A stretch of DNA of 64,000 nt from contig NZ_CP107976.1 in the NCBI RefSeq assembly GCF_036099295.1, positions 3,472,001 through 3,536,000 on the forward strand, in the 5' to 3' direction. Each line of letters begins with the position of its first letter. Position 1 is the stretch's first letter. Under the pieces are notes generated by a model. The model was given only the letters and a program-made list of their open reading frames with translations, did not search any database and was not told the origin of the DNA. Shown here piece by piece: positions 51,068-60,418 of the stretch. Source of the stretch: Streptomyces sp. NBC_00358 (GTDB taxonomy: Bacteria > Actinomycetota > Actinomycetes > Streptomycetales > Streptomycetaceae). The translations under genes and the position numbers were made by a program.

Positions 51068-52456
51068 TCATGCGGCCTCGCAGGGCAGGGCATGGGCCGA
51101 GGCCCGGGTGAGGGTGCGGGCCGCCTGGACGAGGAGGACGAGGGCGCCCGTCCCGCAGGCCAGGGCCGGTACGGCTCCTGCTCCCGCCGCCGCGACCAGG
51201 CTGTCGACGGGGGTGGCCAGGAACGAGCAGCCGGGCAGTCGCGCGGCGAACACGGTGGCGAGGGCGGTGGCCTCCGCCGCGCCCGCACCGGCGAGCGCGC
51301 GGGCCGGGGCGTGGGTGAGGCCGCGTGCCGTCAGCAGCCGCGCGGGCAGGAGCAGTGCGCCGAGCGCACCGGCTCCGGCGTAGGCGGGCGACTCGTTCAG
51401 TGCCGTCCCGCACAGGGCGAGCAGCCCGCCCAGCGCGCAGAGGAACAGCCCGAACGCGCCGGTGAGCAGGGGGCGTACGGAGGCGGCGAACTCCCGTAGA
51501 CCGCGGCTCGCGTTGAGTCGGCGTCGGGCGCGGGCGAGGAAGAGGTGGGTGCACCAGGCCGCCGGGGCGCAGGCGAGGGAGAGGGCCAGCACGGGTGCGG
51601 TGGCCAGGGTCCAGGGGCCGTCGGGGCCGCCGTCCCGGCCGGCGCTCAGCAGTCCGTCGCCGGCGAGGGCGTACGCGACGAGCCAGCAGGTCCACGCGCG
51701 GGCCGCGTTCGTCGTGCGGTGCCCCGTGCTCAGCGGACCTCGGCGGAGGGCGGCGTACAGGCCCGCGGTCATGGCCAGGGCGCCGAACGCGGCGACGGCG
51801 AGACGCGGCTGCCCGTCGGTGAGCCGTAGCCCGGCCACGACGGCCGCGCCGAGGGCGCCCGGCACCAGTGCGAGTGCCGCCCAGTAGGCGCGTGCACGGG
51901 TAGGGCCGGGAGTCTCGGCGCGGGACACGGACTCCTCCTGGCGCGCCGCGCGGGCGTACATCTCCTCGGCGAGCGAGAAGACGTCCCGGTGCCGGAAGCG
52001 CGCGGCGGCGCGGTCGGTCACGCCCTGCGCCTCCAGACCCGCCGCGATCTCCAGCGGGTCCACCGCCCGCTCGCAGAGCTCGCGGTGGCGGTGCATCAGC
52101 GCTTTCACGGGGTCCACCGCGCCCCGGCGCCCGACGGACCTGTACGCACCGTGGACGCCGTCACGCGCCGCGTCGGCGTCGTGCCCCACATCACCGTCAC
52201 GCCCCGCACCGCCGTCGCGTGCCACGTCACCGTCGCGTGCCACGTCACCGTCGCGTGCCACGTCACCGTCAAGTGCCGTGTCGGAGTGAGGTGCCGTGTC
52301 ACCGTCGCGTGCCGTGCCACCGTCGCGGAGCGAACGGGTGTCGTGTGCCGGGCGCTCGTCGCAGGTGACGGGGCTCGCCGGTGTCGTGGGCCGGGGGCGT
52401 TCGCCCCGGTGGTCGAGGCCGTTCGGGGCGGCCGGTCCCCCGCTGTCGATCGTCAC
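51068..52456 (-). CDS. Multi-pass membrane protein of the Pel-like locus
   Basis: A 462-residue protein. The first 95 residues are polar with ARDGDV-type hexapeptide repeats. A soluble helical segment follows (RHRELCERAVDPLEIAAGLE ... FSLAEEMYARAARQE, about 115-175), then about 8-10 membrane helices. Starting GTG 52456 overlaps the stop of the glycosyltransferase gene (GTGA), so the two are translationally coupled. Size and place fit a PelG-like polymer exporter, but I cannot see PelG signature sequence, so the role is inferred from context only. Confidence 0.8.
   Translation of the reverse strand: MTIDSGGPAAPNGLDHRGERPRPTTPASPVTCDERPAHDTRSLRDGGTARDGDTAPHSDTALDGDVARDGDVARDGDVARDGGAGRDGDVGHDADAARDGVHGAYRSVGRRGAVDPVKALMHRHRELCERAVDPLEIAAGLEAQGVTDRAAARFRHRDVFSLAEEMYARAARQEESVSRAETPGPTRARAYWAALALVPGALGAAVVAGLRLTDGQPRLAVAAFGALAMTAGLYAALRRGPLSTGHRTTNAARAWTCWLVAYALAGDGLLSAGRDGGPDGPWTLATAPVLALSLACAPAAWCTHLFLARARRRLNASRGLREFAASVRPLLTGAFGLFLCALGGLLALCGTALNESPAYAGAGALGALLLPARLLTARGLTHAPARALAGAGAAEATALATVFAARLPGCSFLATPVDSLVAAAGAGAVPALACGTGALVLLVQAARTLTRASAHALPCEAA
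52212..52265. repeat. Three perfect 18-bp tandem repeats within the membrane protein gene
   Basis: CCGTCGCGTGCCACGTCA occurs three times without change, with decayed copies on both sides. It encodes the repeated hexapeptide VARDGD near the N-terminus of the membrane protein. Copy number is likely to vary by slippage. Confidence 0.92.
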
Positions 52457-54297
52457 GCGCCCTCCCCCACGGAAACGGGCACCGGCTCGGACAGGGCCTC
52501 GGACAGGGGCTCGGGCACTGGCACGGGCTGAGGCTGCGACTGCGGCTGGGGCTGCGAGTGCGGCTGCGGCTGCGGCTGGGGGCTGGGCGCGGTGGCCCGG
52601 ACGGGTGCTCCCGCCGCCCAGCGCGGTCGGCCCGCGGTCATGCGGCGGGCCTCGGTCCAGCGACCGGGCACATGGGCCTCGGCGGGGACTCCGAAGGGCA
52701 ATGGTTCTCCCTCGTCGTCCACGATCACCCGACGCACCGGGGAGTGCGAGACGATCTCCAGGTAAATGCCGCGAAATGCCGTGATGTTCTGCTCGACGGT
52801 GAAGAGTTCCAGGGCGCGTGCGCGGGCGGCGGCGCCCAGACGCTCACGCCGCTCGGGGTCGCGCAGCAGTGCCACGCACGCCTCCGCGAGGGCCCGCGGA
52901 TTGCGCGGCGGAACCACCAGCCCCGTACCGCCGATGACCTCGACGACCGCTCCCACGTCCGTGGACACGGTGGCGCGGCCGCAGAACATGGCCTCGACGA
53001 GACTGATCGGGAAGCCCTCGACCACGCTGGACAGGACGACCAGGGCGCCGCCGGCGTAGGCCTCCGCGAGGCTCGGGATCTCCGGGCCGCCGATCTCCTC
53101 GAAGGACACCGGGTTGTCGCCGACCGCGTGCACGCCCTCCGCCTCGTCGGGGAAGAGCTGCGCGGCCAGTGCCCTGCAGTGGGCCAGATAGGTCGCACCG
53201 TCCGGGCCCTCGGCCGGGGCACCGACGATCCGCAGCCGGGTCCTCGGTTCGGCCCTGCGGATCTCGGCGAAGGAGTGCAGCAGGGAGATCAGGTCCTTGG
53301 CCGGTTCGATGCGGCCGACCCACACCAGGGTGTCGGGGTCCGCGCACCGGCTCCCCTGTGCGCCCTCGCCCACGTCCGCGAAGTGCGCGGCCTCCATGCC
53401 GGGGTGGACGGTCCGCAGTTTGGCGCGGTCGGCGCCGCAGCGCTCCTGCCAGCGGCGGGCGTGTGTGTTGCCGGGGGTGATGAGCGTCGCCGCGCGGTAG
53501 ACCTCGGTGGCGAGCGCGCCGTGGAACGCGGCGAGCAGGGCCCGCACGGCGGGCGGCTCGCCGACGGTCGCGGGGGCGAGGTAGTGCGCCCGCAGTTGCA
53601 CGCCGTACTCGGTGACCAGCAGTGGGACCCCGAGGAAGTAACGGGCCAGGAGGCCGGGCAGCGCTGCGGCTCCGCCGGCCGCGGCGTGGCAGAGGTCGGC
53701 CGAGCCGAGCGCGTCGTCCTCGTACCAGTCGAGCGACAGGGGGCGCAGGGTGCGCTCGATGTGTGCGGCGACGGTGAGCAGTTCGGGGACGTGAGCGGTG
53801 CGGGCCGTGCGGAGTGCGCCGGGCGCGCGACAGGCGTGTTCCAGGGCGCGTACGGCGCCCTCGGAGCGCAGGGCGCCGACCAGTCCGCCTTCGTCCCTGG
53901 CGAGTTCGGCCAGTGCGTACAGGGCGCTGGCGAAACGGTCCGCCTCGGCGCCGACGGAATCCGCCGGGTCCCCGGCGACGTCCGCGCCCACGGCGTTCGG
54001 CCCCGCGCACACCGCAGCCGCCAGTTCCCCGTACGCCTCGGCGAACCGGCGTCGCGCCCGGCGCCCGTGCACGACCCCGTCGCCGGGCGCCGTCCACAGC
54101 GGTGCGGTGCGTACGCGGCCGACCTGGGGCGGTAGCTGGATCCAGCCCCGGTCCTCCTGGCGCTCGGTGCGGCTGAGCGCGTAGATGTCGAACGTGTGCT
54201 GCCCGAGCCCACGCACGAGCCGGTCGCACCAGAGTCCGGCGTCACCGCTCACATACGGATAGCCACCCTCCGTAAGCAGTCCGATGCGCACGAGCAC
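52453..54297 (-). CDS. PelF-like GT4-family glycosyltransferase (DUF3492)
   Basis: A 614-residue glycosyltransferase. The N-terminal half is a DUF3492 domain (IGLLTEGGYPYVSGDAGLWCDRL), which defines PelF. The C-terminal GT-B half has VWVGRIEPAKDLISLLHSFAEI, EGFPISLVEAMFCGRATVSTD and a nucleotide-sugar EX7E region. PelF uses UDP-GlcNAc/GalNAc to build the Pel exopolysaccharide. The last 60 residues are an unusual Pro/Gln tract (PQPQPQPHSQ...) then PEPLSEALSEPV. GTG 54297 with GGGAG upstream. First gene of the operon. A Pel-like polymer is inferred from the set of neighbours. Confidence 0.88.
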   Translation of the reverse strand: MLVRIGLLTEGGYPYVSGDAGLWCDRLVRGLGQHTFDIYALSRTERQEDRGWIQLPPQVGRVRTAPLWTAPGDGVVHGRRARRRFAEAYGELAAAVCAGPNAVGADVAGDPADSVGAEADRFASALYALAELARDEGGLVGALRSEGAVRALEHACRAPGALRTARTAHVPELLTVAAHIERTLRPLSLDWYEDDALGSADLCHAAAGGAAALPGLLARYFLGVPLLVTEYGVQLRAHYLAPATVGEPPAVRALLAAFHGALATEVYRAATLITPGNTHARRWQERCGADRAKLRTVHPGMEAAHFADVGEGAQGSRCADPDTLVWVGRIEPAKDLISLLHSFAEIRRAEPRTRLRIVGAPAEGPDGATYLAHCRALAAQLFPDEAEGVHAVGDNPVSFEEIGGPEIPSLAEAYAGGALVVLSSVVEGFPISLVEAMFCGRATVSTDVGAVVEVIGGTGLVVPPRNPRALAEACVALLRDPERRERLGAAARARALELFTVEQNITAFRGIYLEIVSHSPVRRVIVDDEGEPLPFGVPAEAHVPGRWTEARRMTAGRPRWAAGAPVRATAPSPQPQPQPHSQPQPQSQPQPVPVPEPLSEALSEPVPVSVGEGA

Positions 54298-54370
54298 ACC
54301 CCCGATCTCCCGTATGGGGAGCCGCCGTTGACCCGGCGACTCGCAGCGGGACGAACGTATGCGGACAAGG

Positions 54371-54406
54371 TGGTGGTGCGACGGACGGTTGTCCGTCGCA
54401 CCACCA
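54371..54406 (-). terminator. Terminator between the ABC operon and the Pel-like operon
   Basis: TGGTGGTGCGACGGAC (54371-54386) pairs perfectly with GTCCGTCGCACCACCA (54391-54406), 16 bp with a 4-base loop. It lies 135 bases after the ABC ATPase stop and about 75 bases before the glycosyltransferase start on the same strand. Confidence 0.8.
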
Positions 54407-54540
54407 GAAGGGGTGAACGGCCGTAACTTTCCCGCGCAGACCGCGTTTCGCCGCGCTACGAGATCAAGTGGGCGGTTTCTCTCCGGCTCCGGGCCCTCTC
54501 ACGGGAAATGCCTTCTCTCCGGACCGGGCCCTCGAACGGG

Positions 54541-56304
54541 TCATGCCGGGTCCGGGGACAGCTCCTTGCGCTCCGCGCGGCGCCGCGCGGCGACCTCCGG
54601 GTCCAGCGCCGGTACGGCGGCCAGGAGCTGCCGGGTGTACGGGTCCCGCGGGCTCTCGTACACCTCGTCGGCGGGACCGTACTCGACGAGCCGGCCGCGG
54701 CGCATCACCGCCACCTGGTCGCTGACCTGGCGCACGACCGCGAGATCGTGTGCCACGAACACCAGGGCCAGCCCGAGTTCCCGCTGCAACTCGCCGAGCA
54801 GGGCGACCACTTGGGCCTGCGTGGTGACGTCGAGCGCGGAGACGGGCTCGTCGCAGACGATGGCGTGCGGCTCGGCGGCGAGCGCCCGCGCGATGCCGAC
54901 ACGCTGGCGCTGCCCGCCGCTGAACTCGTGCGGGTAGCGGTCGTAGTGCGCCCCTTCGAGCCCCACGCGCTCCAGCAGTTCCCTCACGCGCCCCCGGATG
55001 CGCTCCTCGTCCCTCCACCGCTCCCGGCTCCCGCGCGCCCGCAGCGGATCGGCGATGGACTCGCCCACGCTCCGCCGGGGGTTGAGGGAGGACACCGGGT
55101 CCTGGAAGACCATCTGCACCGATGGGTGGATGCCGGACTGCTCGCGCCCCGCGTGGCGGACCACGCCGGCCGTGGGCTCCAGGAGCCCGACCAGCATCCT
55201 TCCGAGGGTCGTCTTCCCGCTGCCGCTCTCGCCGACGATCCCGAGGGTCTCGCCCCGGCGGACGCTCAGCGACACGTCGTCGACGGCCGCGAACCGCCGC
55301 TTCCCGCGCCCGAACTCCCGCCGGAGCCCGACCGCTTCGAGGACGACGTCGTCCGGCTCGGCGCCACGCGCCGCAGGACGCCGTGCGTCCCCGCCCGGTC
55401 CGTCGCCGACCCCGACGGGCCCCTCGCCCGTGTCCGGCCCGGCGCCGGGTCCGTCGTACCCCGTCCGCTCGGCCACCCGGGGGGTGTCCACCCGGGGGAC
55501 GGCGCCGAGGAGTTCGCGGGTGTAGGGCTCCCGGGGCGCGCCGAGGACGCCGGTGACCGGGCCGTGCTCGACCGCGCGTCCGTGCCGCATCACCAGGATC
55601 TCGTCGACGCTCTCGGCCGCGACCCCGACGTCATGGGTGACCAGCAGCAGCCCCGTCCCGGTCTCCTGCCGCAGGGTGTGCAGGAGGTCGAGGATCTGGG
55701 CCTGGACGGTCACGTCGAGGGCCGTGGTCGGCTCGTCGGCGATCAGGAGCTCGGGCTCGCAGGCCAGCGCCATGGCGATGAGGGCGCGCTGGCGCATACC
55801 GCCGCTGAACTCGTGCGGGCGCGAGCGGGACCGGCGTGCCGCGTCGGCGATGCCGACCCGGTCCAGCACCCGCACGGCACGCGCGCGTGCCGCCCGCCGG
55901 GACGCCTTCGTGTGCACCCGGTACACCTCGGCGATCTGGTCGCCGACCGCGTAGTACGGGTCGAGGGACGACAACGGGTCCTGGAAGACCATGGCGGCCT
56001 TTCCGCCGCGCAGCCGGCGCAGGTCGTCGTCGGACGCCCGCTGCACGTCCACGCCGGCCACCCGGACCGTGCCGCCGACGTGCGCTCCGGTGCCCCGGTG
56101 CAGCGCCAGCAGGGCCGACGCCACGGTGGACTTGCCCGAACCGGACTCGCCGACCAGGCCCAGCGCGGCGCCCCTCTCCAGCCGGAAGGAGAGCCCGTCG
56201 ACGGCGCGCAGGTCCCCGAAGTCGACGACGAGGTCACTCACTTCGACCAGCGGGGCCACGGCCTCCGAAGGGGTCGTGGAATTGGTTGGGGAAGAGTCGT
56301 TCAT
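54541..56304 (-). CDS. Fused dual ATPase of a peptide/nickel-type ABC importer (DppD-DppF like)
   Basis: A 587-residue protein with two complete ABC domains. Domain 1 (about 20-270): Walker A GESGSGKSTVASALL, signature FSGGMRQRALIA, Walker B LLIADEPTTALD. Domain 2 (about 325-570): Walker A GESGSGKTTLGRM, signature FSGGQRQRVGIARAL, Walker B IVCDEPVSALD. A Gly/Pro-rich linker joins them. Separate subunits in many importers are fused here, a common state in Streptomyces. The ATG overlaps the permease stop (ATGA). Last gene of the Cys-leader ABC operon. Substrate class: peptides, nickel or sulfur compounds. Confidence 0.93.
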   Translation of the reverse strand: MNDSSPTNSTTPSEAVAPLVEVSDLVVDFGDLRAVDGLSFRLERGAALGLVGESGSGKSTVASALLALHRGTGAHVGGTVRVAGVDVQRASDDDLRRLRGGKAAMVFQDPLSSLDPYYAVGDQIAEVYRVHTKASRRAARARAVRVLDRVGIADAARRSRSRPHEFSGGMRQRALIAMALACEPELLIADEPTTALDVTVQAQILDLLHTLRQETGTGLLLVTHDVGVAAESVDEILVMRHGRAVEHGPVTGVLGAPREPYTRELLGAVPRVDTPRVAERTGYDGPGAGPDTGEGPVGVGDGPGGDARRPAARGAEPDDVVLEAVGLRREFGRGKRRFAAVDDVSLSVRRGETLGIVGESGSGKTTLGRMLVGLLEPTAGVVRHAGREQSGIHPSVQMVFQDPVSSLNPRRSVGESIADPLRARGSRERWRDEERIRGRVRELLERVGLEGAHYDRYPHEFSGGQRQRVGIARALAAEPHAIVCDEPVSALDVTTQAQVVALLGELQRELGLALVFVAHDLAVVRQVSDQVAVMRRGRLVEYGPADEVYESPRDPYTRQLLAAVPALDPEVAARRRAERKELSPDPA

Positions 56305-57299
56305 GCCAGCACCACCCGTCGGTCGGCCACCGCGTAGAGCACGTCCGCGACGGCGTTGGCGATGACCACGAAGAAGCCGATGACCAGGACCATGCCGACG
56401 ACCACCGGAAGGTCGACGACGTTCACCGCGTGCACCAGTTCCTGGCCGATGCCGGGCAGCCCGAAGAGGGTCTCGGTGAGCACCGCGCCGCCGACCGCCG
56501 AGCCGAAGGTGTTGGCGTTCAGCGCGATGATCGAGGCGAGGGCGCCCCGGACGGCGTGCCGCCCGATGATCGACCGCTCGCCGACGCCGTACGCCCGGAA
56601 GGTCCGGATGTGGTCCTCGGCCAGCGTCTCCAGCATCGAGGCCCTGGTCAGCCGGGCGAACGCGGCGGCTTCGACGAGGGCGAGCGACAACCAGGGGAGC
56701 ACCAGGTTCCACGCCCACTGCTCCGGGTCGTCGGAGAAGTTCACGTACTGCGGGAAGGGCAGCAGTCGCAGTTGTCCGCAGACGACGATCATCAGGATCA
56801 GACCGATGACGAAGACCGGCGTGGCCGTGCCGGCGAGGGTGACGCCGGTCAGCACGCGCTCGCTGAGCCGGCCGCGCCGCCACGCCGAGAGCACACCGGT
56901 GCCGACACCCAGGACCAGCCATACGACCATCGCGCCGAACACCAGCGACAGGCTGACCGGCAGCTTCGTCAGGATCAACTGCGTGACCTGCTGGTCGGTC
57001 TGGTACGACAGCCCGAGGCAGGGCGCCGAGCAGTGCTGGACGGAGGTGCCGGTCGAGTAGTCCTGGCCGACGAGAACGCCCTCCAGGAAGTGCCAGTACC
57101 GCACGTACAGCGGGTCCCCGAGATGCAATTGAGCGGCGACCTGCTGCACCTGGAGGGGCGAGCAGCGCGGACCGCAGGTGATCTGGGCGACGTTGCCGGG
57201 GGTGGCGTAGAAGACGACGTAGATGATCACCGAGATGGCGAAGAGGGTGATCGCGGTGCCGAGGGCACGGCGCAGGACGAAACCGCCGAAGCCGCTCAT
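56301..57299 (-). CDS. ABC importer permease (DppB-type)
   Basis: A 332-residue inner-membrane permease with six predicted helices and the EAA-like cytoplasmic loop (TRASMLETLAEDHIRTFRAY). The long extracytoplasmic loop after helix 1 is unusual: it carries cysteines (TCGPRCSP and later HCSAPC). Stop and start codons overlap with both neighbours (ATGA at each end). Works with the next permease and the double ATPase. Confidence 0.92.
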   Translation of the reverse strand: MSGFGGFVLRRALGTAITLFAISVIIYVVFYATPGNVAQITCGPRCSPLQVQQVAAQLHLGDPLYVRYWHFLEGVLVGQDYSTGTSVQHCSAPCLGLSYQTDQQVTQLILTKLPVSLSLVFGAMVVWLVLGVGTGVLSAWRRGRLSERVLTGVTLAGTATPVFVIGLILMIVVCGQLRLLPFPQYVNFSDDPEQWAWNLVLPWLSLALVEAAAFARLTRASMLETLAEDHIRTFRAYGVGERSIIGRHAVRGALASIIALNANTFGSAVGGAVLTETLFGLPGIGQELVHAVNVVDLPVVVGMVLVIGFFVVIANAVADVLYAVADRRVVLA

Positions 57300-58495
57300 A
57301 CCGTGGTCTCCTTCGTGTCGTCGCCGGATGTACCGGGCCGGGGAACATCCGCGCCCCGCGGAGGCGTTCCGGCGTCCTGCGCAGAGGTTCCGGCAGCGTA
57401 CGTGGGCTTCCCGGCGTCCCGCGGAGGCGTTCCGGTGTCCTGTCGGGGCAGGGGAACGCCGTCGTCGGCGGCCGCGGCGGACGCGTCCGCGTTCCCGCTC
57501 GCGTCGGCCCTGGCCTCCCGTCTGCGGCCCGTGCCGACGCGCAGGCGGGAAGCCGCGCGCGGGTCGAGGGCGGTGCGCACCCCGTCGCCGAGGACGGTCA
57601 GGGCGAGGACGGTGAGGAACAGCGCGCCGGCCGGCAGCAGCAGATACTGCGGTGCGGCCTGGTACCAGACGTCGGCAGCGGTCAGCATCTGTCCCCAGGA
57701 CGGCGTCGGGGGCTTCACACCGACGCCGAGGAACGACAGCGCCGCCTCGACGCCGATGTTCGCCGGCACGAGGAGCGCGGAGTACGTGATGAGGGGGGCG
57801 GCGAGGCCCGGCAGCAGATCGCGGCGGGCGATGCGCCAGGTGCCCCAGCCGCTGAGCCGCGCGGCGGCGACGTAGTCCAGTTGCTTGAGCGTGAGGGTCT
57901 GCGCGCGCACGATCTTCGCGAGGGTGCCCCAGGCGATCAGGCCGATGACGAGGGCGACGAGTACGGGACGCGGGAAGCTGCCGGGCACGATGGCCAGCAG
58001 CGCCAGCGACATGATCATCAGCGGCAGCGCGACGATGATCTCCGTGACGCGGCTCAGCAGTTGATCGACCCATCGGTTCCCGAGCGCGGCCGCGACGCCC
58101 ACGACGACGGCGATGGTGACCTGCACCAGCGTCGCCGCGAGGGCGACGCCGAGGGAGACCCGGGCGCCGTACACGAGGCGTGCGAAGAGGTCGCGGCCGG
58201 TCTGGGGTTCGACGCCCAGCCAGTGGTCCGCGCCCATGCCGCCGAGCGGGCCGACGGGGACGCCACCGCGGGCGGAGTCCACCAGCGAGGGGTGGAAGGT
58301 GGTGGGGTCCTGGCCCTCGATCGCCGTGAGCAGTGGCGCGGCGAGTGCGACCAGGACGAGCAGGGCGACGACGGCCGCCGCGACGAGGGCGGCGCGCTGC
58401 GCACGCAGCCGCCGCCAGAACTGACGGGCCCCCGAGGCCCCCGTGACGGACGTGTCCGTCACGGGGGCCGAGGAGGCGGCAAGTGCCTCGCTCAC
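57296..58495 (-). CDS. ABC importer permease (DppC-type) with long C-terminal tail
   Basis: A 399-residue permease. N-terminal oppC-type segment, helices, and an EAA loop (TLTLKQLDYVAAARLSGWG). The core ends near residue 320. A tail of about 80 residues, rich in Asp, Ala, Gly and Pro with GTPPRDAGKP/GTPPRGADVP repeats, follows and is not usual in the family. GTG 58495 begins four bases after the SBP stop. Translationally coupled to the DppB-type gene (ATGA). Confidence 0.92.
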   Translation of the reverse strand: MSEALAASSAPVTDTSVTGASGARQFWRRLRAQRAALVAAAVVALLVLVALAAPLLTAIEGQDPTTFHPSLVDSARGGVPVGPLGGMGADHWLGVEPQTGRDLFARLVYGARVSLGVALAATLVQVTIAVVVGVAAALGNRWVDQLLSRVTEIIVALPLMIMSLALLAIVPGSFPRPVLVALVIGLIAWGTLAKIVRAQTLTLKQLDYVAAARLSGWGTWRIARRDLLPGLAAPLITYSALLVPANIGVEAALSFLGVGVKPPTPSWGQMLTAADVWYQAAPQYLLLPAGALFLTVLALTVLGDGVRTALDPRAASRLRVGTGRRREARADASGNADASAAAADDGVPLPRQDTGTPPRDAGKPTYAAGTSAQDAGTPPRGADVPRPGTSGDDTKETTV

Positions 58496-58499
58496 GGTG

Positions 58500-60218
58500 C
58501 TACTTCACCGCTACCTGGGAGATGTCCAGGACGCCGGTCCAGTCGCTGATCACGATGTTCTTGACGCCCGCGCCGTACAGGCGCTTGTAGACGGGGTGGA
58601 ACAGCGGCACGGTCAGCGCCTGCTCGCCGATCTTCTTGTCCAGTGCGCCCCAGCGCTTGGCGGCCGCGTCGAGGTCGGTCAGCTTGTTGATCGCGTCGAT
58701 CTCGTCATTGACCGACTTGTCATTGAGGAGGCCGGTGTTGAAGTTGGCTCCGTCCTTGACGATCTGCCGGCCGTCGAAGATCGGGGCCAGGAAGGGACCG
58801 CCGGAGGGCCAGTCGGCACCCCAGTGGGCGAGGAAGAAGCCCGGCTCGGTCTTGACGCTCTGAACCTTGTCGCTGTAGTCGTTCTCCTCCAGTCCCTGGA
58901 GCTTGACGGTGATGCCGGCCTTCTTGAGCGCGTCCTGGACGGCGGTCGCGATCTCCGGGCTGGTCTCGAAGTTCTTGCTGTTGGAATGCGTCAGCGTGAC
59001 GGTCAGGCCGTTCTTGTAGCCGGCCTGCGCCAGCAGGTCCTTCGCCTTGGCGGCGTTGCCGGACGCGCCCGCCGGGAACAGGTCGTAGGGCGTGTAGCCG
59101 AAGGACTTCTGGTTCGGCAGGTACGTCGTCGCGGGCTCGGCGAGCGAGGAGCCGCCGGCGGCGTTGATCACCGAGCTGCGGTCGATGGCGTACGAGATCG
59201 CCTGGCGCACCTTGGGGTTGTCGAACGGCTTCACCTTCGGGTTGAAGGCGATGTAGTCGGTGTAGCCGAAGTGGCCGGTTCCGACGCGGGAGGCCAGTTC
59301 CTTGTCCCCGGTCACCTTGGCGAGTTCGGCCGGGCCGAGGTTGGTGTCCGTCGTGACGGCGGTGGCGTCCGCGCCCTGGGAGGAGGACAGCCGCTGGTTG
59401 ATCACGGAGGAGTCCAGGCCGGACCGTACGTCGATCTTGTCCGGGTAGGCCTTGCGCTCGTCGTCGGTCGACGCGGACCAGTACGTGTTGCGCTCCAGGG
59501 TGAGGCGCTCGCCGTCGTTCTCGTTCTTGACGACCTTGTACGGGCCCGAGGAGACCGGGTGCTCCTCGTACTTCGTGCCGGTGTCCTTGGCCTTCGGGAC
59601 GGGGGTGGTCTGCGTCTGCGTGGCCAGGTAGGGGAACTCGCCCTCGGGCTTGTTCAGGTGGAAGACGATGGTCAGGTCGTCGGGCGTCTCGATCGAGTCG
59701 AGGCCCTTCTTGTCCTTGTAGGGACCCTGGTAGGCGGCGCCGCCGATCAGCCAGTCGCGCAGGTAGGGCGCGCCCCCGGAGAGCTCCGCGGCGAAGGAGC
59801 GCTCGATGCCGTACTTGATGTCGGCGGAGGTGATCGGCGTCCCGTCCTCGTACTTGAGGCCCTTCTTCAGGGTGTACGTCCACACGGTCGCGTTCTTGCT
59901 CGGGCGGCCGGTGTCGGTGGCCAGGTCCGGCACGACCTGGGTGCCGGCGGCCCCGTTCTCGCGGTTGCGGGTGGTGAGCGTCCGGAAGACGAGCGAGGGC
60001 ACGTTGCCGCCGCCGGAGGTGTAGAGCCGCGCGGGGTCGAAGTCCTGCTGCGGGTTGGCGTTCAGGACGGTGAGGGTGCCGCCCTTGCGGGGCTGGGAGT
60101 CGCCACCGGGACTCTTGGCATCGCTGTCCTTCGGCCCGCAGGCGGCGGCGCCCGCTGCCACGACCAGGCTGACGGATGCAACGGCCACGCGGCGCGCTAT
60201 GACGGACGGTTGACGCAT
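58500..60218 (-). CDS. Family 5 solute-binding lipoprotein of the Cys-leader ABC importer
   Basis: A 572-residue peptide/nickel/opine-type (SBP_bac_5) binding protein. The signal peptide ends in the lipobox GAAAC (Cys27). The family-typical stretches TLTVLNANPQQDFDPARLY, VWTYTLKKGLKYEDGTPITSADIKYGIERSF and PVSSGPYKVVK are present. ATG 60218 has GAGAGGT upstream. It is the first structural gene after a 200-nt leader that contains a Cys-rich uORF. That leader suggests the cargo carries sulfur (for example glutathione, Cys-peptides or methionine compounds), though the protein itself does not show this. Confidence 0.93.
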   Translation of the reverse strand: MRQPSVIARRVAVASVSLVVAAGAAACGPKDSDAKSPGGDSQPRKGGTLTVLNANPQQDFDPARLYTSGGGNVPSLVFRTLTTRNRENGAAGTQVVPDLATDTGRPSKNATVWTYTLKKGLKYEDGTPITSADIKYGIERSFAAELSGGAPYLRDWLIGGAAYQGPYKDKKGLDSIETPDDLTIVFHLNKPEGEFPYLATQTQTTPVPKAKDTGTKYEEHPVSSGPYKVVKNENDGERLTLERNTYWSASTDDERKAYPDKIDVRSGLDSSVINQRLSSSQGADATAVTTDTNLGPAELAKVTGDKELASRVGTGHFGYTDYIAFNPKVKPFDNPKVRQAISYAIDRSSVINAAGGSSLAEPATTYLPNQKSFGYTPYDLFPAGASGNAAKAKDLLAQAGYKNGLTVTLTHSNSKNFETSPEIATAVQDALKKAGITVKLQGLEENDYSDKVQSVKTEPGFFLAHWGADWPSGGPFLAPIFDGRQIVKDGANFNTGLLNDKSVNDEIDAINKLTDLDAAAKRWGALDKKIGEQALTVPLFHPVYKRLYGAGVKNIVISDWTGVLDISQVAVK

Positions 60219-60418
60219 CGGAAGACGACCTCTCGGATGACTCGAATACTGAGACGGAATGACACGGAGTGAGACAGAGGAGCGCGGAGCTCACCCAGGG
60301 CGTCAGGCGTCGGAGTCCGACCGGACCGAAAGAGGCACGGGCACGCGGAACCGCAGCGGTTCAGGAGCGCACGGGAACAAGACAGGGAGGAAAGCGACGC
60401 ACTCGCCTGGGGCGGGCG

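Noticed and set aside
54476..54540. An imperfect 27-bp direct repeat (TCTCTCCGG...CGGG) downstream of the ABC ATPase gene
   Set aside because: The two copies differ at several places and sit next to an already convincing terminator; too weak to call a feature.
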